NCBI GenBank assembly: GCA_031551515.1
Contig: JAVBNL010000007.1
Span: 1 to 64,000, forward strand
Length of the DNA stretch: 64,000 nucleotides
Reading direction: 5' to 3'
Source of the DNA: FLUQ01 sp031551515
Lineage (GTDB): Bacteria > Desulfobacterota > Desulfovibrionia > Desulfovibrionales > Desulfovibrionaceae
Shown: piece after piece, positions 23,152-31,568 of the stretch
Layout: every line of letters begins with the position of its first letter
How positions within the stretch are numbered: position 1 is the stretch's first letter
Notes under the pieces: generated by a model
Database searches by the model: none
What the model was told of the DNA's origin: nothing
Seen by the model: the letters and a program-made list of their open reading frames with translations, nothing else
Position numbers and translations under genes: made by a program

Positions 23152-24122
23152 TGCAGCAACCTTTTTTCAATAAGTTCGGCGGCGAAATAGGTGATGATCA
23201 TATCCGCGCCGGCCCGTTTGATGCCCAGCAGCGATTCCAGGATAACGGCGGTTTCATCCACCCAGCCCCGCATGCCGGCGGCCTTGATCAGACTGTATTC
23301 GCCGCTGACCTGATAGGCGGCCAGCGGCAGGTCGCAGGCTTCGCGCGTGCGGCGCAGAATATCAAGGTAGGGCCCGGCGGGTTTGACGATCAGCATGTCC
23401 GCGCCCTCGGCTATGTCGGCCGCCACTTCGCGCATGGCCTCATGGGCGTTGGCGGGATCCATCTGGTAAGTCTTGCGGTTGCCGAATTTCGGGGCGGATT
23501 CCGCCGCTTCGCGAAACGGCCCGTAAAAGGCGGAGGCGTATTTCGCGGCATAGGACATGACCGGAATATGCGCGAAGCCTTCGCGGTCAAGCAGCGCGCG
23601 TATGGCGCCCACGCGGCCGTCCATCATGTCCGACGGGGCCACGATGTCGGCCCCGGCCTTGGCGTGCGAGAGGGCGATGCGGGCCAGCGCTTCCACTGTG
23701 GCGTCGTTACGCACTTCCCCGGCCGGGTTCAGTATGCCGCAATGCCCGTGCGCGGTGTATTCGCAAAGGCAGACATCCGTAATCACCACCAGCTGGCGGA
23801 AGCGCTCTTTCAACCGCCGCACCGCGCGCTGCACGATGCCGTCTTCTATCCAGGCTTCGCTGCCCAGATCGTTCTTGTCTTTGGGTATGCCGAACAAAAG
23901 GCAGCTGCGCAGGCCCGCGTCCACTGCTTTGGTCACGGCCTCTTCCAGCGCGTCCAAAGAATACTGGAACTGCCCCGGCATGGAGCTGATGGGTTTGGCA
24001 AAGGTCTTGTCAGGCGTATCCACCACAAAATAGGGCATGATCAGGTCTTTGGGCCTGACAAAATTCTCGCGGACCATCTCGCGCAAGGTGCCTGTGCGGC
24101 GCAGTCTTCTGCCTCTGTGCAT
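23148..24122 (-). CDS. hemB: porphobilinogen synthase (delta-aminolevulinate dehydratase)
   Basis: 324 aa, standard length. Condenses two 5-aminolevulinate molecules to porphobilinogen. The zinc-type active site DVCLCEYTAHGHCG has Cys 118, 120 and 128, so this is a Zn-dependent enzyme rather than the Mg/Asp type. Catalytic lysines: K194 in SYAAKYAS and K247 in IVKPAGPYLD. First gene of the hemB-ahbD-ahbA operon, overlapping ahbD by four bases. This arrangement commits the cell to heme and siroheme rather than to the protoporphyrin route. The start ATG at 24122 is supported by GGAGGC just upstream. Confidence 0.95.
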   Translation of the reverse strand: MHRGRRLRRTGTLREMVRENFVRPKDLIMPYFVVDTPDKTFAKPISSMPGQFQYSLDALEEAVTKAVDAGLRSCLLFGIPKDKNDLGSEAWIEDGIVQRAVRRLKERFRQLVVITDVCLCEYTAHGHCGILNPAGEVRNDATVEALARIALSHAKAGADIVAPSDMMDGRVGAIRALLDREGFAHIPVMSYAAKYASAFYGPFREAAESAPKFGNRKTYQMDPANAHEAMREVAADIAEGADMLIVKPAGPYLDILRRTREACDLPLAAYQVSGEYSLIKAAGMRGWVDETAVILESLLGIKRAGADMIITYFAAELIEKRLLQ

Positions 24123-24200
24123 ATAATGCCTCCGGCGGGGCGGTTCCGGCGGGAAAGATCATGCCCGCCGGCGCGCCGCTGTTGTGCTTTTTTCCGTATC

Positions 24201-24232
24201 AAAAAGGGGTACCTCGCATGAGATACCCCTTT
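24201..24232 (-). terminator. terminator of the transporter/OCD operon
   Basis: AAAAGGGGTA-CTC-GCAT-GAG-TACCCCTTTT forms a stem with single mismatches, with A/T runs on both ends, 33 bp past the OCD-family stop. Confidence 0.7.
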
Positions 24233-24265
24233 TACGCAACTTTTAAAAGCGCTTTGATCGCGCGG

Positions 24266-25273
24266 TCAGCGGTAACGCAACTTCTGCCCGATGCCCATTT
24301 TTTCGGCTTTTTTAAGCATGGCCATGCCAAGGGCGATGTCGGTCGAAGAAAGACCCCGGTGCCAGAACAGTATTGTTTCCCGGTCGTTTTCCCGGCCGGG
24401 CTTTTGCCCCGCGACGATCTGCCCCATTTCCGCATACAGGGTTTCGGGCGAGAGTTTATCCGCCTCCACATGCGGGCGCAGCGCGCCGAAGGGCAGACCC
24501 TTGCGGCACTGGCCCCAATCGTCGACGATCATTTTGTCCATTATGTCCGTAAGATCAAATTCAACCGCGCTCATGGTGCCGTAAGGCACTACAAAGGCGG
24601 ACTTTTTGATCCATTCCGTCTTCAGCATGGGCTTCGGTTCCGGCAGGCGGGACGCTTCGACCACGATGTCGCAATCAACCACGCAGTCTTTCCAATTATC
24701 CACGGCGCGCACGGGTTTGCCCAGATCTTTGGAGAGTTTCTCCGCAAAGGGGATGTAACTTTCCGGCCGGCGCGAATGCACGCGTATTTCCTCAAAGTCG
24801 AACAGATGGTCCAGCAGCCGCACATTCCAATAGGCGGTGCCGCGCGAGCCGATATGCCCCAGCACTTTTGAATTTTTGCGGGCCAGATACTTGGCGCCGA
24901 TGGCCGTCACCGCGCCGGTGCGCATGTCGGTGATGCCCGCGGCATCCAGAACGGCTATGGGAACGCCGGTATAGGGGTCGAAAAGGTTCAGCAGGGCAAG
25001 CTCGGAAGGCAACCCTTTCGTGTAGTTGTCCACGAAATCGCCCACAATCTTGACGCCTGCCGCGTTAAGAGGCTTCACAAAACCGCGCAGCACGTTGAAG
25101 TGCCCCCTGCTCGGGTCGTCGGAATACAGATGCATGCGCGGTTCTATGCGTGTTTCGCCGCGTCCCTGCGCCGCAAGCGTGCCTTCAACTGCGTTGAGTA
25201 TTTCATCGTTGGTCAAAGCGAGTTCTTTCACGTCCAGAGCATTGAGGTAGGTCAAATAGAGATCGTGACTCAT
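24266..25273 (-). CDS. ornithine cyclodeaminase / mu-crystallin family protein
   Basis: 335 aa. The family binds NAD(P) and acts on amino acids or cyclic imines (ornithine cyclodeaminase, ketimine reductases, alanine dehydrogenase). Family marks: LDAAGITDMRTGAVTAIGAKYLAR, the nucleotide-binding LGHIGSRGTAYWNVR (an atypical GxGxxA/G), and IRVHSRRPES. The N-terminal RIEPRMHLYS is the usual substrate-side segment with arginine. The sequence looks closer to the group labelled tyramine oxidase subunit B in some databases than to classic ornithine cyclodeaminase. It is the last gene of the TctCBA operon, 85 bp after tctA, which suggests that it acts on the imported compound. Confidence 0.83.
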   Translation of the reverse strand: MSHDLYLTYLNALDVKELALTNDEILNAVEGTLAAQGRGETRIEPRMHLYSDDPSRGHFNVLRGFVKPLNAAGVKIVGDFVDNYTKGLPSELALLNLFDPYTGVPIAVLDAAGITDMRTGAVTAIGAKYLARKNSKVLGHIGSRGTAYWNVRLLDHLFDFEEIRVHSRRPESYIPFAEKLSKDLGKPVRAVDNWKDCVVDCDIVVEASRLPEPKPMLKTEWIKKSAFVVPYGTMSAVEFDLTDIMDKMIVDDWGQCRKGLPFGALRPHVEADKLSPETLYAEMGQIVAGQKPGRENDRETILFWHRGLSSTDIALGMAMLKKAEKMGIGQKLRYR

Positions 25274-25358
25274 GCGAATTTCCTTTTAAACCGCCGCGAT
25301 ACCTGTTGCCGGCATATTGCGGTGCTTGTAAAACCCGGAACAAAGGCCGAAGCCGCCT

Positions 25359-26855
25359 CTAATCACTAGCGTTCGCTCGCCGCAGTTTTCGGAATGTAAG
25401 AAGAACGGTCAGCACAGTCACAGCGACGATAAGTCCGCTAACCGGGCGGGTGATAAAAACGCTGACGTCCATTTTGTGAATGATCAATGAATCGCGCAGG
25501 TTCTTTTCAATAATGGGCCCCAGCACCAGCCCCAGCACCAGCGGCGGCATGGGAAGCCCAAGGCATTGCAGGTAATAGCCCGCAACGCCCAATACTCCCA
25601 TAAGAGCGACGGAAAATGCGGCGTTGCCGTCGGCAAAGCAGCCGGTTGCCGCCATGACGCCGATGAGCGGCACCAGGATGCGCATCGGCAGTTTAAGCAT
25701 TTTGGGAAGGAAACCGCGCAACCCCATCCCGAATAAGAGCAGCCACAGGTTGCTCAACATAAGAATGCCGACAATCAAAATGAAAAGTTTTCCATGCTGC
25801 AGAATAAAAAGCGGTCCGGGCGCGACATTTTGGATGGTCAACGCGCCGAGCAAAATGGCCGTCACCGTGTCGCCGGGGATGCCCAAGGTCAAAAGCGGAA
25901 CCATGGCGCCGCCCGTCACAGCGTTGTTCGCGACTTCAGAAGCCACGATGCCGCGCGGAGCGCCCTGCCCCAAAGGCGGTTCATCCGGGCAATCCGCACG
26001 GGCCGCTTCGCTGTAGCTGATCCAAGAAGCGATGGTAGGGCCGGTTCCCGGAAGGATGCCGATACCCACCCCGATCAACGCGCTTTTGATGCAAAGCCAC
26101 CAATGCCTGATGCAAACATGAACCGTTTCGAAAAGAGTGGTTCGCTGCTGCGGCGGCAGTTCCCGCAATTGCGGATTCGATCCCTGGCTCATTACCTCCG
26201 TGAGCGCGAAAAAGGCTATCAACGCCGGAATCAACGGCACGCCGCTCAACAGCTCCGGCATATTGAACGTTAACCGGATGACCCCTTCAACGGGGTCAAG
26301 CCCGACGCAGCCGAGCACCATGCCCATGGTGGCGGCGATACACCCCCGCAAAATGGAACCTCCGGAAATGGCCGCCACGCAAATCAGCCCGAATACGCCG
26401 AAAGAGGCGTATTCAACCGCGGTAAACGAAAGGGCCATGGAAGAAAGCATGGGGGCAAGCAGCAAAAGGACAAAGCCGGAAAAAATTCCTCCGAAAAACG
26501 AACAGACGATGGCCAAGGCCAGTGCGAGGTCCGCCCTGCCCTGCTTCGCCATGGGGTAGCCGTCCACGGTGGTCGCGGCGTTGCCGGGCGCGCCGGGCGT
26601 GTTGACCAGAATGGCCGGGATTGACCCCGCGAAATACCCGCCGCAATAAATGCCCAGCAGGATGCTCATGGATTGCTGGAAACTGATGCCGAAGGTCAGC
26701 GGCGTGGCAATGGCCACGCCGGCCGTGGCCGTCAGGCCCGGAGCCGCTCCGAAAATAAAGCCTATGATCACCCCGATAGCGGACCAAAGCAGGACTTCCC
26801 AGGAAGCCAGTGCGGAAAGGCCGCCGACGATGTCGGACAATGATGCGAATTCCAT
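25359..26855 (-). CDS. tctA: tripartite tricarboxylate transporter, large permease TctA
   Basis: 498 aa from ATG 26855, three bases after the tctB stop; the much longer open frame to 27230 is an artefact over tctB. About twelve TM helices and the two TctA hallmark regions: GAAPGLTATAGVAIATPLTFG with CGGYFAGSIPAILVNTPGAPG early, and GILPGTGPTIASWISY with NAVTGGAMVPLLTLGIPGD in the second half. It forms the secondary-active channel with TctB, driven by Na+ or H+, and receives substrate from TctC. Substrates in the family are di- and tricarboxylates and related organic acids; the one here is unknown. Confidence 0.93.
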   Translation of the reverse strand: MEFASLSDIVGGLSALASWEVLLWSAIGVIIGFIFGAAPGLTATAGVAIATPLTFGISFQQSMSILLGIYCGGYFAGSIPAILVNTPGAPGNAATTVDGYPMAKQGRADLALALAIVCSFFGGIFSGFVLLLLAPMLSSMALSFTAVEYASFGVFGLICVAAISGGSILRGCIAATMGMVLGCVGLDPVEGVIRLTFNMPELLSGVPLIPALIAFFALTEVMSQGSNPQLRELPPQQRTTLFETVHVCIRHWWLCIKSALIGVGIGILPGTGPTIASWISYSEAARADCPDEPPLGQGAPRGIVASEVANNAVTGGAMVPLLTLGIPGDTVTAILLGALTIQNVAPGPLFILQHGKLFILIVGILMLSNLWLLLFGMGLRGFLPKMLKLPMRILVPLIGVMAATGCFADGNAAFSVALMGVLGVAGYYLQCLGLPMPPLVLGLVLGPIIEKNLRDSLIIHKMDVSVFITRPVSGLIVAVTVLTVLLTFRKLRRANASD

Positions 26856-26857
26856 GG

Positions 26858-27295
26858 CTACCCCATCTCCGGCAACAATACTTGAAAACCGTAGCGGAAC
26901 AGAACATAGAGCACCGCTGTCGCGCCGAGCGGCACGAAAACGAACTCCAGCGGTTTCCGCGAACCCTGTATCCACAGCACCGCCGCGATATACAGGGGCG
27001 AAATCAGACGGTAATCCATATACCCAAAGGCCAGCGTATACCCAAGCGTGGCCGCGACCAGGCAAAGGTTGCGCGAACTTGTGACCGTATGCCAAACAAT
27101 GCTGAAAACCTGCCCTTTGCCTTGCCAGAAAAGGCAAAGGCCCAGCAGCGCAAGCACAATAGAAAGAAGTTGCGGGAAAAAGCCGGGGGAAAGCGTATGC
27201 GCATCCGCCACCGTTGGTATGCCGGCGCATAGAACCCAGACCGCAACCCCGGCGGCGAGTGTGATCAGGCCAAGAACCCGGTTGGAACTGTTCAT
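26858..27295 (-). CDS. tctB: tripartite tricarboxylate transporter, small permease TctB
   Basis: 145 aa with four TM helices, the standard size for TctB. Features: TLSPGFFPQLLSIVLALLGL (the SPGFFP motif common to TctB) and a C-terminal VLYVLFRYGFQVLLPEMG, the usual family ending (LFxxxLxVxLP). The start is ATG at 27295, six codons from the tctC stop, so the gene is coupled. It helps assemble the TctA channel. It lies between tctC and tctA, the standard order of the system. Confidence 0.88.
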   Translation of the reverse strand: MNSSNRVLGLITLAAGVAVWVLCAGIPTVADAHTLSPGFFPQLLSIVLALLGLCLFWQGKGQVFSIVWHTVTSSRNLCLVAATLGYTLAFGYMDYRLISPLYIAAVLWIQGSRKPLEFVFVPLGATAVLYVLFRYGFQVLLPEMG

Positions 27296-27303
27296 GGCCG
27301 CCC

Positions 27304-28254
27304 CTACTTGATAAGACCGAGTTCTTTGAGAATCACTTTGTGATTGTCGATATTTTCCTGAATAACTTTGCCGAATGCCGCGCTGTCGAGATAGCCGTCC
27401 TCAAAACGAAGCTTGGCGTACAACTCTTTGGTTTCTTTCTGGGCAGTCGCGTCGGCGACCGCTTTTTTCAGCACATCCATGGCCTCGGCAGGCACGCCTT
27501 TGCGCACCAGCAAGCCGAACCACAGTTCGCCCGTAACGTTGTACCCCGCCTTTTTGAAGGTCGGTACCTCGGGCATGTAGGGCACGGGCTCGGCAGAGGC
27601 GACCGCCAGCACGCGCAATTTCCCAGCTTTGGCCAGATTTTCAAAAACCGCCAGAGGCGTACAGACGAAATCGACTTCGCCGGTCATGGCTTTCGTGGCG
27701 GCGTCGTTACCGCTTTTACCGGCGATATGGGCAAGTTTGATGCCGTTGTCCTTGGCAAACTGCGTCATGAAAATGCGTTGCTTCGAACTGGCCCCCGGAG
27801 TCGAGTATGAAAGCTCCTTGCTCTTCCCAGCGGCGACGAGGTCAGCCAGCGTTTTATACGGGCTGTTCTCGCCCACCGCCACCGCCAACGGCATGGTGAC
27901 CAGCCGCGCAAGCGGGGTAAAATCTTCCGGTTCAAAGCCGGACTGGCTGATAAGCGGCCCGGCCGTCAGCGCGCCGGTGGATGCGACAACCAGCGTGTGG
28001 CCGTCAGCGGCCGCGCGAGCCGCTTCCGCAAGCCCGACAGCGCCGCCGCCCCCGGCGATATTCTGCACGACCACAGCCGTTTTCAGTTCCTTATGCATAC
28101 GTTCGGCAAGAATACGAGCGGTGTTGTCGATGGCGTCACCCGCCGCGAACGGAGAAATTATCCTGATGGGTTTTGACGGGTAGGCGGCGGCAAACGCGGC
28201 GGGCGCGGCCAGAAGGCTGGCGGCGGCAAACATGAGCAAAAAAATCCGTTTCAT
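27304..28254 (-). CDS. tctC: tripartite tricarboxylate transporter, periplasmic binding protein TctC (Bug family)
   Basis: 316 aa from ATG 28254 with GGAGAAGTGAC upstream. Signal peptide MKRIFLLMFAAASLLAAPAAFAAA, then the Bug/TctC start AYPSKPIRIISPFAAGDAIDNTAR. Further marks: NIAGGGGAVGLAEAARAAADGHTL and the late TPLAVFENLAKAGKLRVLAVAS. The usual G-G-x-x-D motif of the ligand loop reads AGDAID here, a slight deviation that may affect the carboxylate bound. It captures an organic anion in the periplasm for TctAB. It lies 68 bp after the PhnD-like gene in the same operon. Confidence 0.93.
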   Translation of the reverse strand: MKRIFLLMFAAASLLAAPAAFAAAYPSKPIRIISPFAAGDAIDNTARILAERMHKELKTAVVVQNIAGGGGAVGLAEAARAAADGHTLVVASTGALTAGPLISQSGFEPEDFTPLARLVTMPLAVAVGENSPYKTLADLVAAGKSKELSYSTPGASSKQRIFMTQFAKDNGIKLAHIAGKSGNDAATKAMTGEVDFVCTPLAVFENLAKAGKLRVLAVASAEPVPYMPEVPTFKKAGYNVTGELWFGLLVRKGVPAEAMDVLKKAVADATAQKETKELYAKLRFEDGYLDSAAFGKVIQENIDNHKVILKELGLIK

Positions 28255-28322
28255 GTCACTTCTCCGAATGATTATGGTTGCCATAGTTACATATTCTGCA
28301 CCGTGGCGGCCGCGCGCGGCCG

Positions 28323-29093
28323 CTAACCTCTTAAAACGGAATAGGCGGCGAAGTCGGGACGGCAGAAACCGTCAAGGCACAGCGTTCCAAGGGCGGGCCG
28401 CAGGCTTTCTCTGTTCCCTAGTTCCAGCAAAGCCGCGCTAAGCCTTCCGCACACGTCGGAAGGCGTTTTTGCCGAAGCGGCGAAAAACGGCATGGGGTAT
28501 TCGCCGGTGATTGCCAACACGCGCGTGGCGGCCAATTTTTCCGGCGCGTTTTTTTCCAGCAATTCGTGATAGTAGCCGTCCAGCGGAACAATATCGGCCG
28601 TATTCTCCGCCAGCGCGTTCAGACAATTGGCCGGGGTATGCAATGGGCCTACGCGCACAGGATACAGCGGAGTGGGTACTTTTCCCTGATACGGGGCAAG
28701 AAAACGCTCCACAGCCAGATACCCCGAGTGGGAATGCTCCACCGTCCAGCCGAGACGGGCGCCGAAACTGTCTTCAAAAGTCCGGAAGGGGCTGTCTTTT
28801 CGTACCAGCAGCTTAGTATGGTACTGCGGTTTACCACCGAAAGAGCGGCACGGCGCGGCGAGAGGGATGTGCCGCTGCCCTTCCAGCATAAAAATTCGGC
28901 CGCAGATCATGACCAGGCCCAGATCCGGCCTTCGCCACACATCAAGAATGTCAGCAGGATATGGGAACGTCTCAAATCGAAGCGCAACGCCGGCGAGTTC
29001 AGCCGTTGCGCGGGCGATGCATGCCCACGCTTCCGTAACGCGCTCCGTGGCATTGTACATCCGGGTGCAGGCGATGAGCGATCCGTCGGGCAT
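28323..29093 (-). CDS. PhnD-like binding-protein-fold protein without signal peptide
   Basis: 256 aa from ATG 29093 with AGGAGCGGAA directly upstream. It starts at once with the mature fold (SLIACTRMYNATERVTEAW), so no signal peptide is encoded and the protein is probably cytoplasmic. The pattern (LGLVMICGRIFML, QYHTKLLVRKDSPF, VEHSHSGYLAVERFL, ADIVPLDGYYHELL) fits the phosphate/phosphonate-binding COG3221 group, many members of which also lack signals and ABC partners. First gene of the operon leading into tctC-tctB-tctA and the OCD-family enzyme. It might sense or chaperone the transported ligand or its product. This is inference; phosphonate binding itself is not shown. Confidence 0.75.
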   Translation of the reverse strand: MPDGSLIACTRMYNATERVTEAWACIARATAELAGVALRFETFPYPADILDVWRRPDLGLVMICGRIFMLEGQRHIPLAAPCRSFGGKPQYHTKLLVRKDSPFRTFEDSFGARLGWTVEHSHSGYLAVERFLAPYQGKVPTPLYPVRVGPLHTPANCLNALAENTADIVPLDGYYHELLEKNAPEKLAATRVLAITGEYPMPFFAASAKTPSDVCGRLSAALLELGNRESLRPALGTLCLDGFCRPDFAAYSVLRG

Positions 29094-29176
29094 TTCCGCT
29101 CCTGACAACACGGTACTGCTGATATTTTGCAGACAAATCCGCCGCTGAACGCGGCGGAATCCCAGTGGTTCTTGTA

Positions 29177-29205
29177 TGTTTAATAATAAAAATATTGATT
29201 GTCAA
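29177..29205 (-). promoter_or_regulatory. candidate promoter of the PhnD-like/TctCBA/OCD operon
   Basis: Minus strand TTGACA (29205-29200), a 17-bp AT-rich spacer, TAAACA (29182-29177), about 85 bp before the first start codon. The -10 box is weak, which would suit an activator-dependent promoter. Confidence 0.45.
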
Positions 29206-29215
29206 AAAAAAAATC

Positions 29216-29240
29216 GATAGATATTTTTTATATATCTATC
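29216..29240. promoter_or_regulatory. palindromic operator candidate, probably bound by the divergent LysR
   Basis: GATAGATAT (29216-29224) and ATATCTATC (29232-29240) are a 9-bp perfect inverted repeat with a 7-bp AT spacer, placed 10 bp upstream of the operon's -35 box and about 60 bp ahead of the lysR start. Position and size fit a LysR recognition site. Confidence 0.5.
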
Positions 29241-29298
29241 AAAATATACGATGCACGCGGTATCAGCTATCAAATGGCGACAACGTGGGGTAAAATTG

Positions 29299-30261
29299 AT
29301 GATCGACAAACTGAATGGCGACTTTTTGCAGTGGCTGCGGGGGTTTCATCACGTGGTGACGTTGGGAAGCGCCGCTGCGGCCGCCACCGCCATGGGCGTG
29401 CGGCAGCCGACGGTCAGCCACCATATAAAAATGCTGGAAACTGAACTGGGCGTTCAGCTTTTTCAACGCATTCAACGCAGAATGCAGCCGACGCTCGAGG
29501 GGCTGGCCCTATACGAACGGGCAATCGTGCTGTTTGAACAAATACGCAGCATTCAGGATGAAGTGGGCAGGCCGCGGGAAGGCGCGCTCAAAGGTGATAT
29601 CTCGCTGATTACGACACACTCGGTCGCGACGAACTACCTGCCTTCGCTGATTGAAAGCTTTGCGGCCCAACATGCCGGGGTCGCCTTTACCCTCACCGCT
29701 GTGACGGGATTTGCGGCAATCCTGGAAAACGTGCAAAACTCAAGTGTGGAACTGGGCATCACGCACGGCCAGCTCTTCCCCCCTGTGATAGGCCATGCTC
29801 CTTTATTCAGCACAAAGCTGGTGCTTATTGTTTCCAAAAAACACGCCGCCGAGCGCGGCTGGCGTTTCACCCGCAAGCAAGACGGCACTCTGGCGGATTT
29901 TAACGAGCTGGACAATATCCCTTACGTGGCGTTTTCGCCCGGAACCATGCTCACGCATCTGCTCCATGAGCTGCTCGCTCGCCACAATGTCCGAATCAGG
30001 CCGGTCATCACGGTCAATACGTCCAGCCTGCTTGCGCGCTATGTGGCCCGCGGTTTTGGGGTGACCATCGTCGACAGTTTCACCGCCGCCGCCAGCGGAG
30101 AAGGTTACGACAGCTACTGCCTGCAGCCGGATGGGCCTTTGCGGGTGTATCACGCCATTTATCGGAAAAAAACATATATGCCGCCGCAGACGCGCGCATT
30201 CATCAAACATCTGCAAGCGGCGAGGCCCGACATCGAGGGCATCGCCCCGGCGCCGGAATAA
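29299..30261 (+). CDS. LysR-family transcriptional regulator
   Basis: 320 aa from ATG 29299; the frame extends to 29251 but the extra 16 residues have no ribosome-binding site and precede the usual N-terminus. HTH region at about 12-70: HHVVTLGSAAAAATAMGVRQPTVSHHIKMLETELGVQLF, with the RQPTVSHHI recognition helix. The C-terminal effector domain follows (LKGDISLITTHSVATNYLPSLIESF). It is divergent from the PhnD-like/TctCBA/OCD operon with an AT-rich palindrome between, so it most likely controls that operon in response to its substrate. A GC-rich hairpin (30264-30285) ends the gene. Confidence 0.9.
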   Translation: MIDKLNGDFLQWLRGFHHVVTLGSAAAAATAMGVRQPTVSHHIKMLETELGVQLFQRIQRRMQPTLEGLALYERAIVLFEQIRSIQDEVGRPREGALKGDISLITTHSVATNYLPSLIESFAAQHAGVAFTLTAVTGFAAILENVQNSSVELGITHGQLFPPVIGHAPLFSTKLVLIVSKKHAAERGWRFTRKQDGTLADFNELDNIPYVAFSPGTMLTHLLHELLARHNVRIRPVITVNTSSLLARYVARGFGVTIVDSFTAAASGEGYDSYCLQPDGPLRVYHAIYRKKTYMPPQTRAFIKHLQAARPDIEGIAPAPE

Positions 30262-30263
30262 CG

Positions 30264-30285
30264 ACGGCCCGGCGAAGCCGGGCCG
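30264..30285 (+). terminator. terminator of the lysR gene
   Basis: ACGGCCCGGC-GA-AGCCGGGCCG hairpin two bases after the stop; the T tract is poor (TTCGG), so efficiency may be low. Confidence 0.5.
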
Positions 30286-30356
30286 TTCGGCTACTTCAAA
30301 TCAATCGGCGCTTGAAATAGTCGCTTAACGGCGAGCCAACTCGCCTCATTCGTGAA

Positions 30357-31541
30357 TTACTCTATCCCGATCTCTTCATCCGTCAGATAACAGGCCGGAT
30401 CTTCCGCCCACACGTCGCCGTGCCAGGCTTCCGCCCGGGCGCGGAAGTTGCCCCCGCAAATGGCCAAAAACCGGCACTTGGCGCAGCGGCCTTTGACGTG
30501 GGCCTGCTTGTTCTTCAGCCCGGCCAGAAGCTCGATGGCCGGGTCCGTCCAGATTTGCGAGAAGGGCCGTTCAAGCACGTTGCCGAAGGTGTGGTTGCGC
30601 CAGAACTGGTCGGCATGCACGGCGCCGTCCCACGAAATGCAGCCGATGCCCCGGCCGGAGCTGTTGCCTTCGTTGAACTGCAGAAGTTCAAAGACCTCGG
30701 CCGCGCGGGCCGGGTCTTCACGCTGCATGCGCATCCACAGGTAGGGGCCGTCCGCGTGGTTGTCCACGGTCAGCACTTCTTTTTGCAGACCCGCATCAAA
30801 AAGAGCGCGGGTGCGGTCCAGAATCAGGTCGACCATGGCCCGGGTCTCCTGATGGTTCAAATCCTCTTGGATCAACTCCGACCCGCGTCCGGAATACACC
30901 AGGTGGTAGAAGCAGATGCGCGGCACTTCCAGGTCGCGCACCAGGTCGAACAGCAGGGGCACCTGGTCGGCGTTGCGACGGTTGATGGTGAACCTGAGGC
31001 CCACTTTCAGCCCTTCCGCCTGGCAGTTTTCAATGCCCTGCATGGCTTTTTTGAAAGAGCCGGGCACCCCCCGAAAACGATCGTGCACCACTTCGCCGCC
31101 GTCCAGCGATATGCCGACGTAGGAAAGGCCCACCTGTTTGAGCTCTTTGGCTTTCTCTTTGGTTATCAGGGTGCCGTTGGTGGAAATGACCGCGCGCATG
31201 CCTTTGGATGTGGCGCACTGTGCCAGTTCCGTCAGGTCTTGCCGCACCAGCGGCTCCCCGCCGGAAAACAGCATCACCGGCGAGCCGAAAGCGGCCAGAT
31301 CGTCAATAATGGACTTGCCCTGCGCGGTGCTGATCTCGTCAAACCCGGCTTCGCCCTCGGCATGGGCATAGCAGTGAACGCATTTGAGGTTACAGCGGCG
31401 GGTCATGTTCCAGACCACCACCGGTTTTTTGTCCGCGGAAAACTGCAAAAGGTGCGAAGGCAACTTGCCGGAATGGCGGCCGTACCGTAACGCGTCTGAA
31501 GGTTCCACCTGGCCGCAGTATAACTTTGAAATGCCTATCAT
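30357..31541 (-). CDS. ahbC: AhbC, radical SAM 12,18-didecarboxysiroheme deacetylase
   Basis: 394 aa. Removes two acetate side chains from didecarboxysiroheme to give Fe-coproporphyrin III, the step before AhbD. The N-terminus MIGISKLYCGQVEPSDALRYGR is typical of AhbC. Radical SAM cluster RCNLKCVHC (Cys 50, 54, 57), FSGGEP, and a C-terminal auxiliary-cluster region CAKCRFLAICGGNFRARAE. Sits apart from the hemB-ahbD-ahbA operon, with its own upstream region next to the M20 peptidase gene. With AhbA/B and AhbD it completes the siroheme route to heme used by sulfate reducers and methanogens. Confidence 0.92.
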   Translation of the reverse strand: MIGISKLYCGQVEPSDALRYGRHSGKLPSHLLQFSADKKPVVVWNMTRRCNLKCVHCYAHAEGEAGFDEISTAQGKSIIDDLAAFGSPVMLFSGGEPLVRQDLTELAQCATSKGMRAVISTNGTLITKEKAKELKQVGLSYVGISLDGGEVVHDRFRGVPGSFKKAMQGIENCQAEGLKVGLRFTINRRNADQVPLLFDLVRDLEVPRICFYHLVYSGRGSELIQEDLNHQETRAMVDLILDRTRALFDAGLQKEVLTVDNHADGPYLWMRMQREDPARAAEVFELLQFNEGNSSGRGIGCISWDGAVHADQFWRNHTFGNVLERPFSQIWTDPAIELLAGLKNKQAHVKGRCAKCRFLAICGGNFRARAEAWHGDVWAEDPACYLTDEEIGIE

Positions 31542-31568
31542 CAGTGTTCTCGTGTTATTTCAATATTT

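Noticed and set aside
26855..27230. N-terminal extension of tctA
   Set aside because: It lies over tctB in another frame; TctA homology starts at 26855 immediately after the tctB stop.
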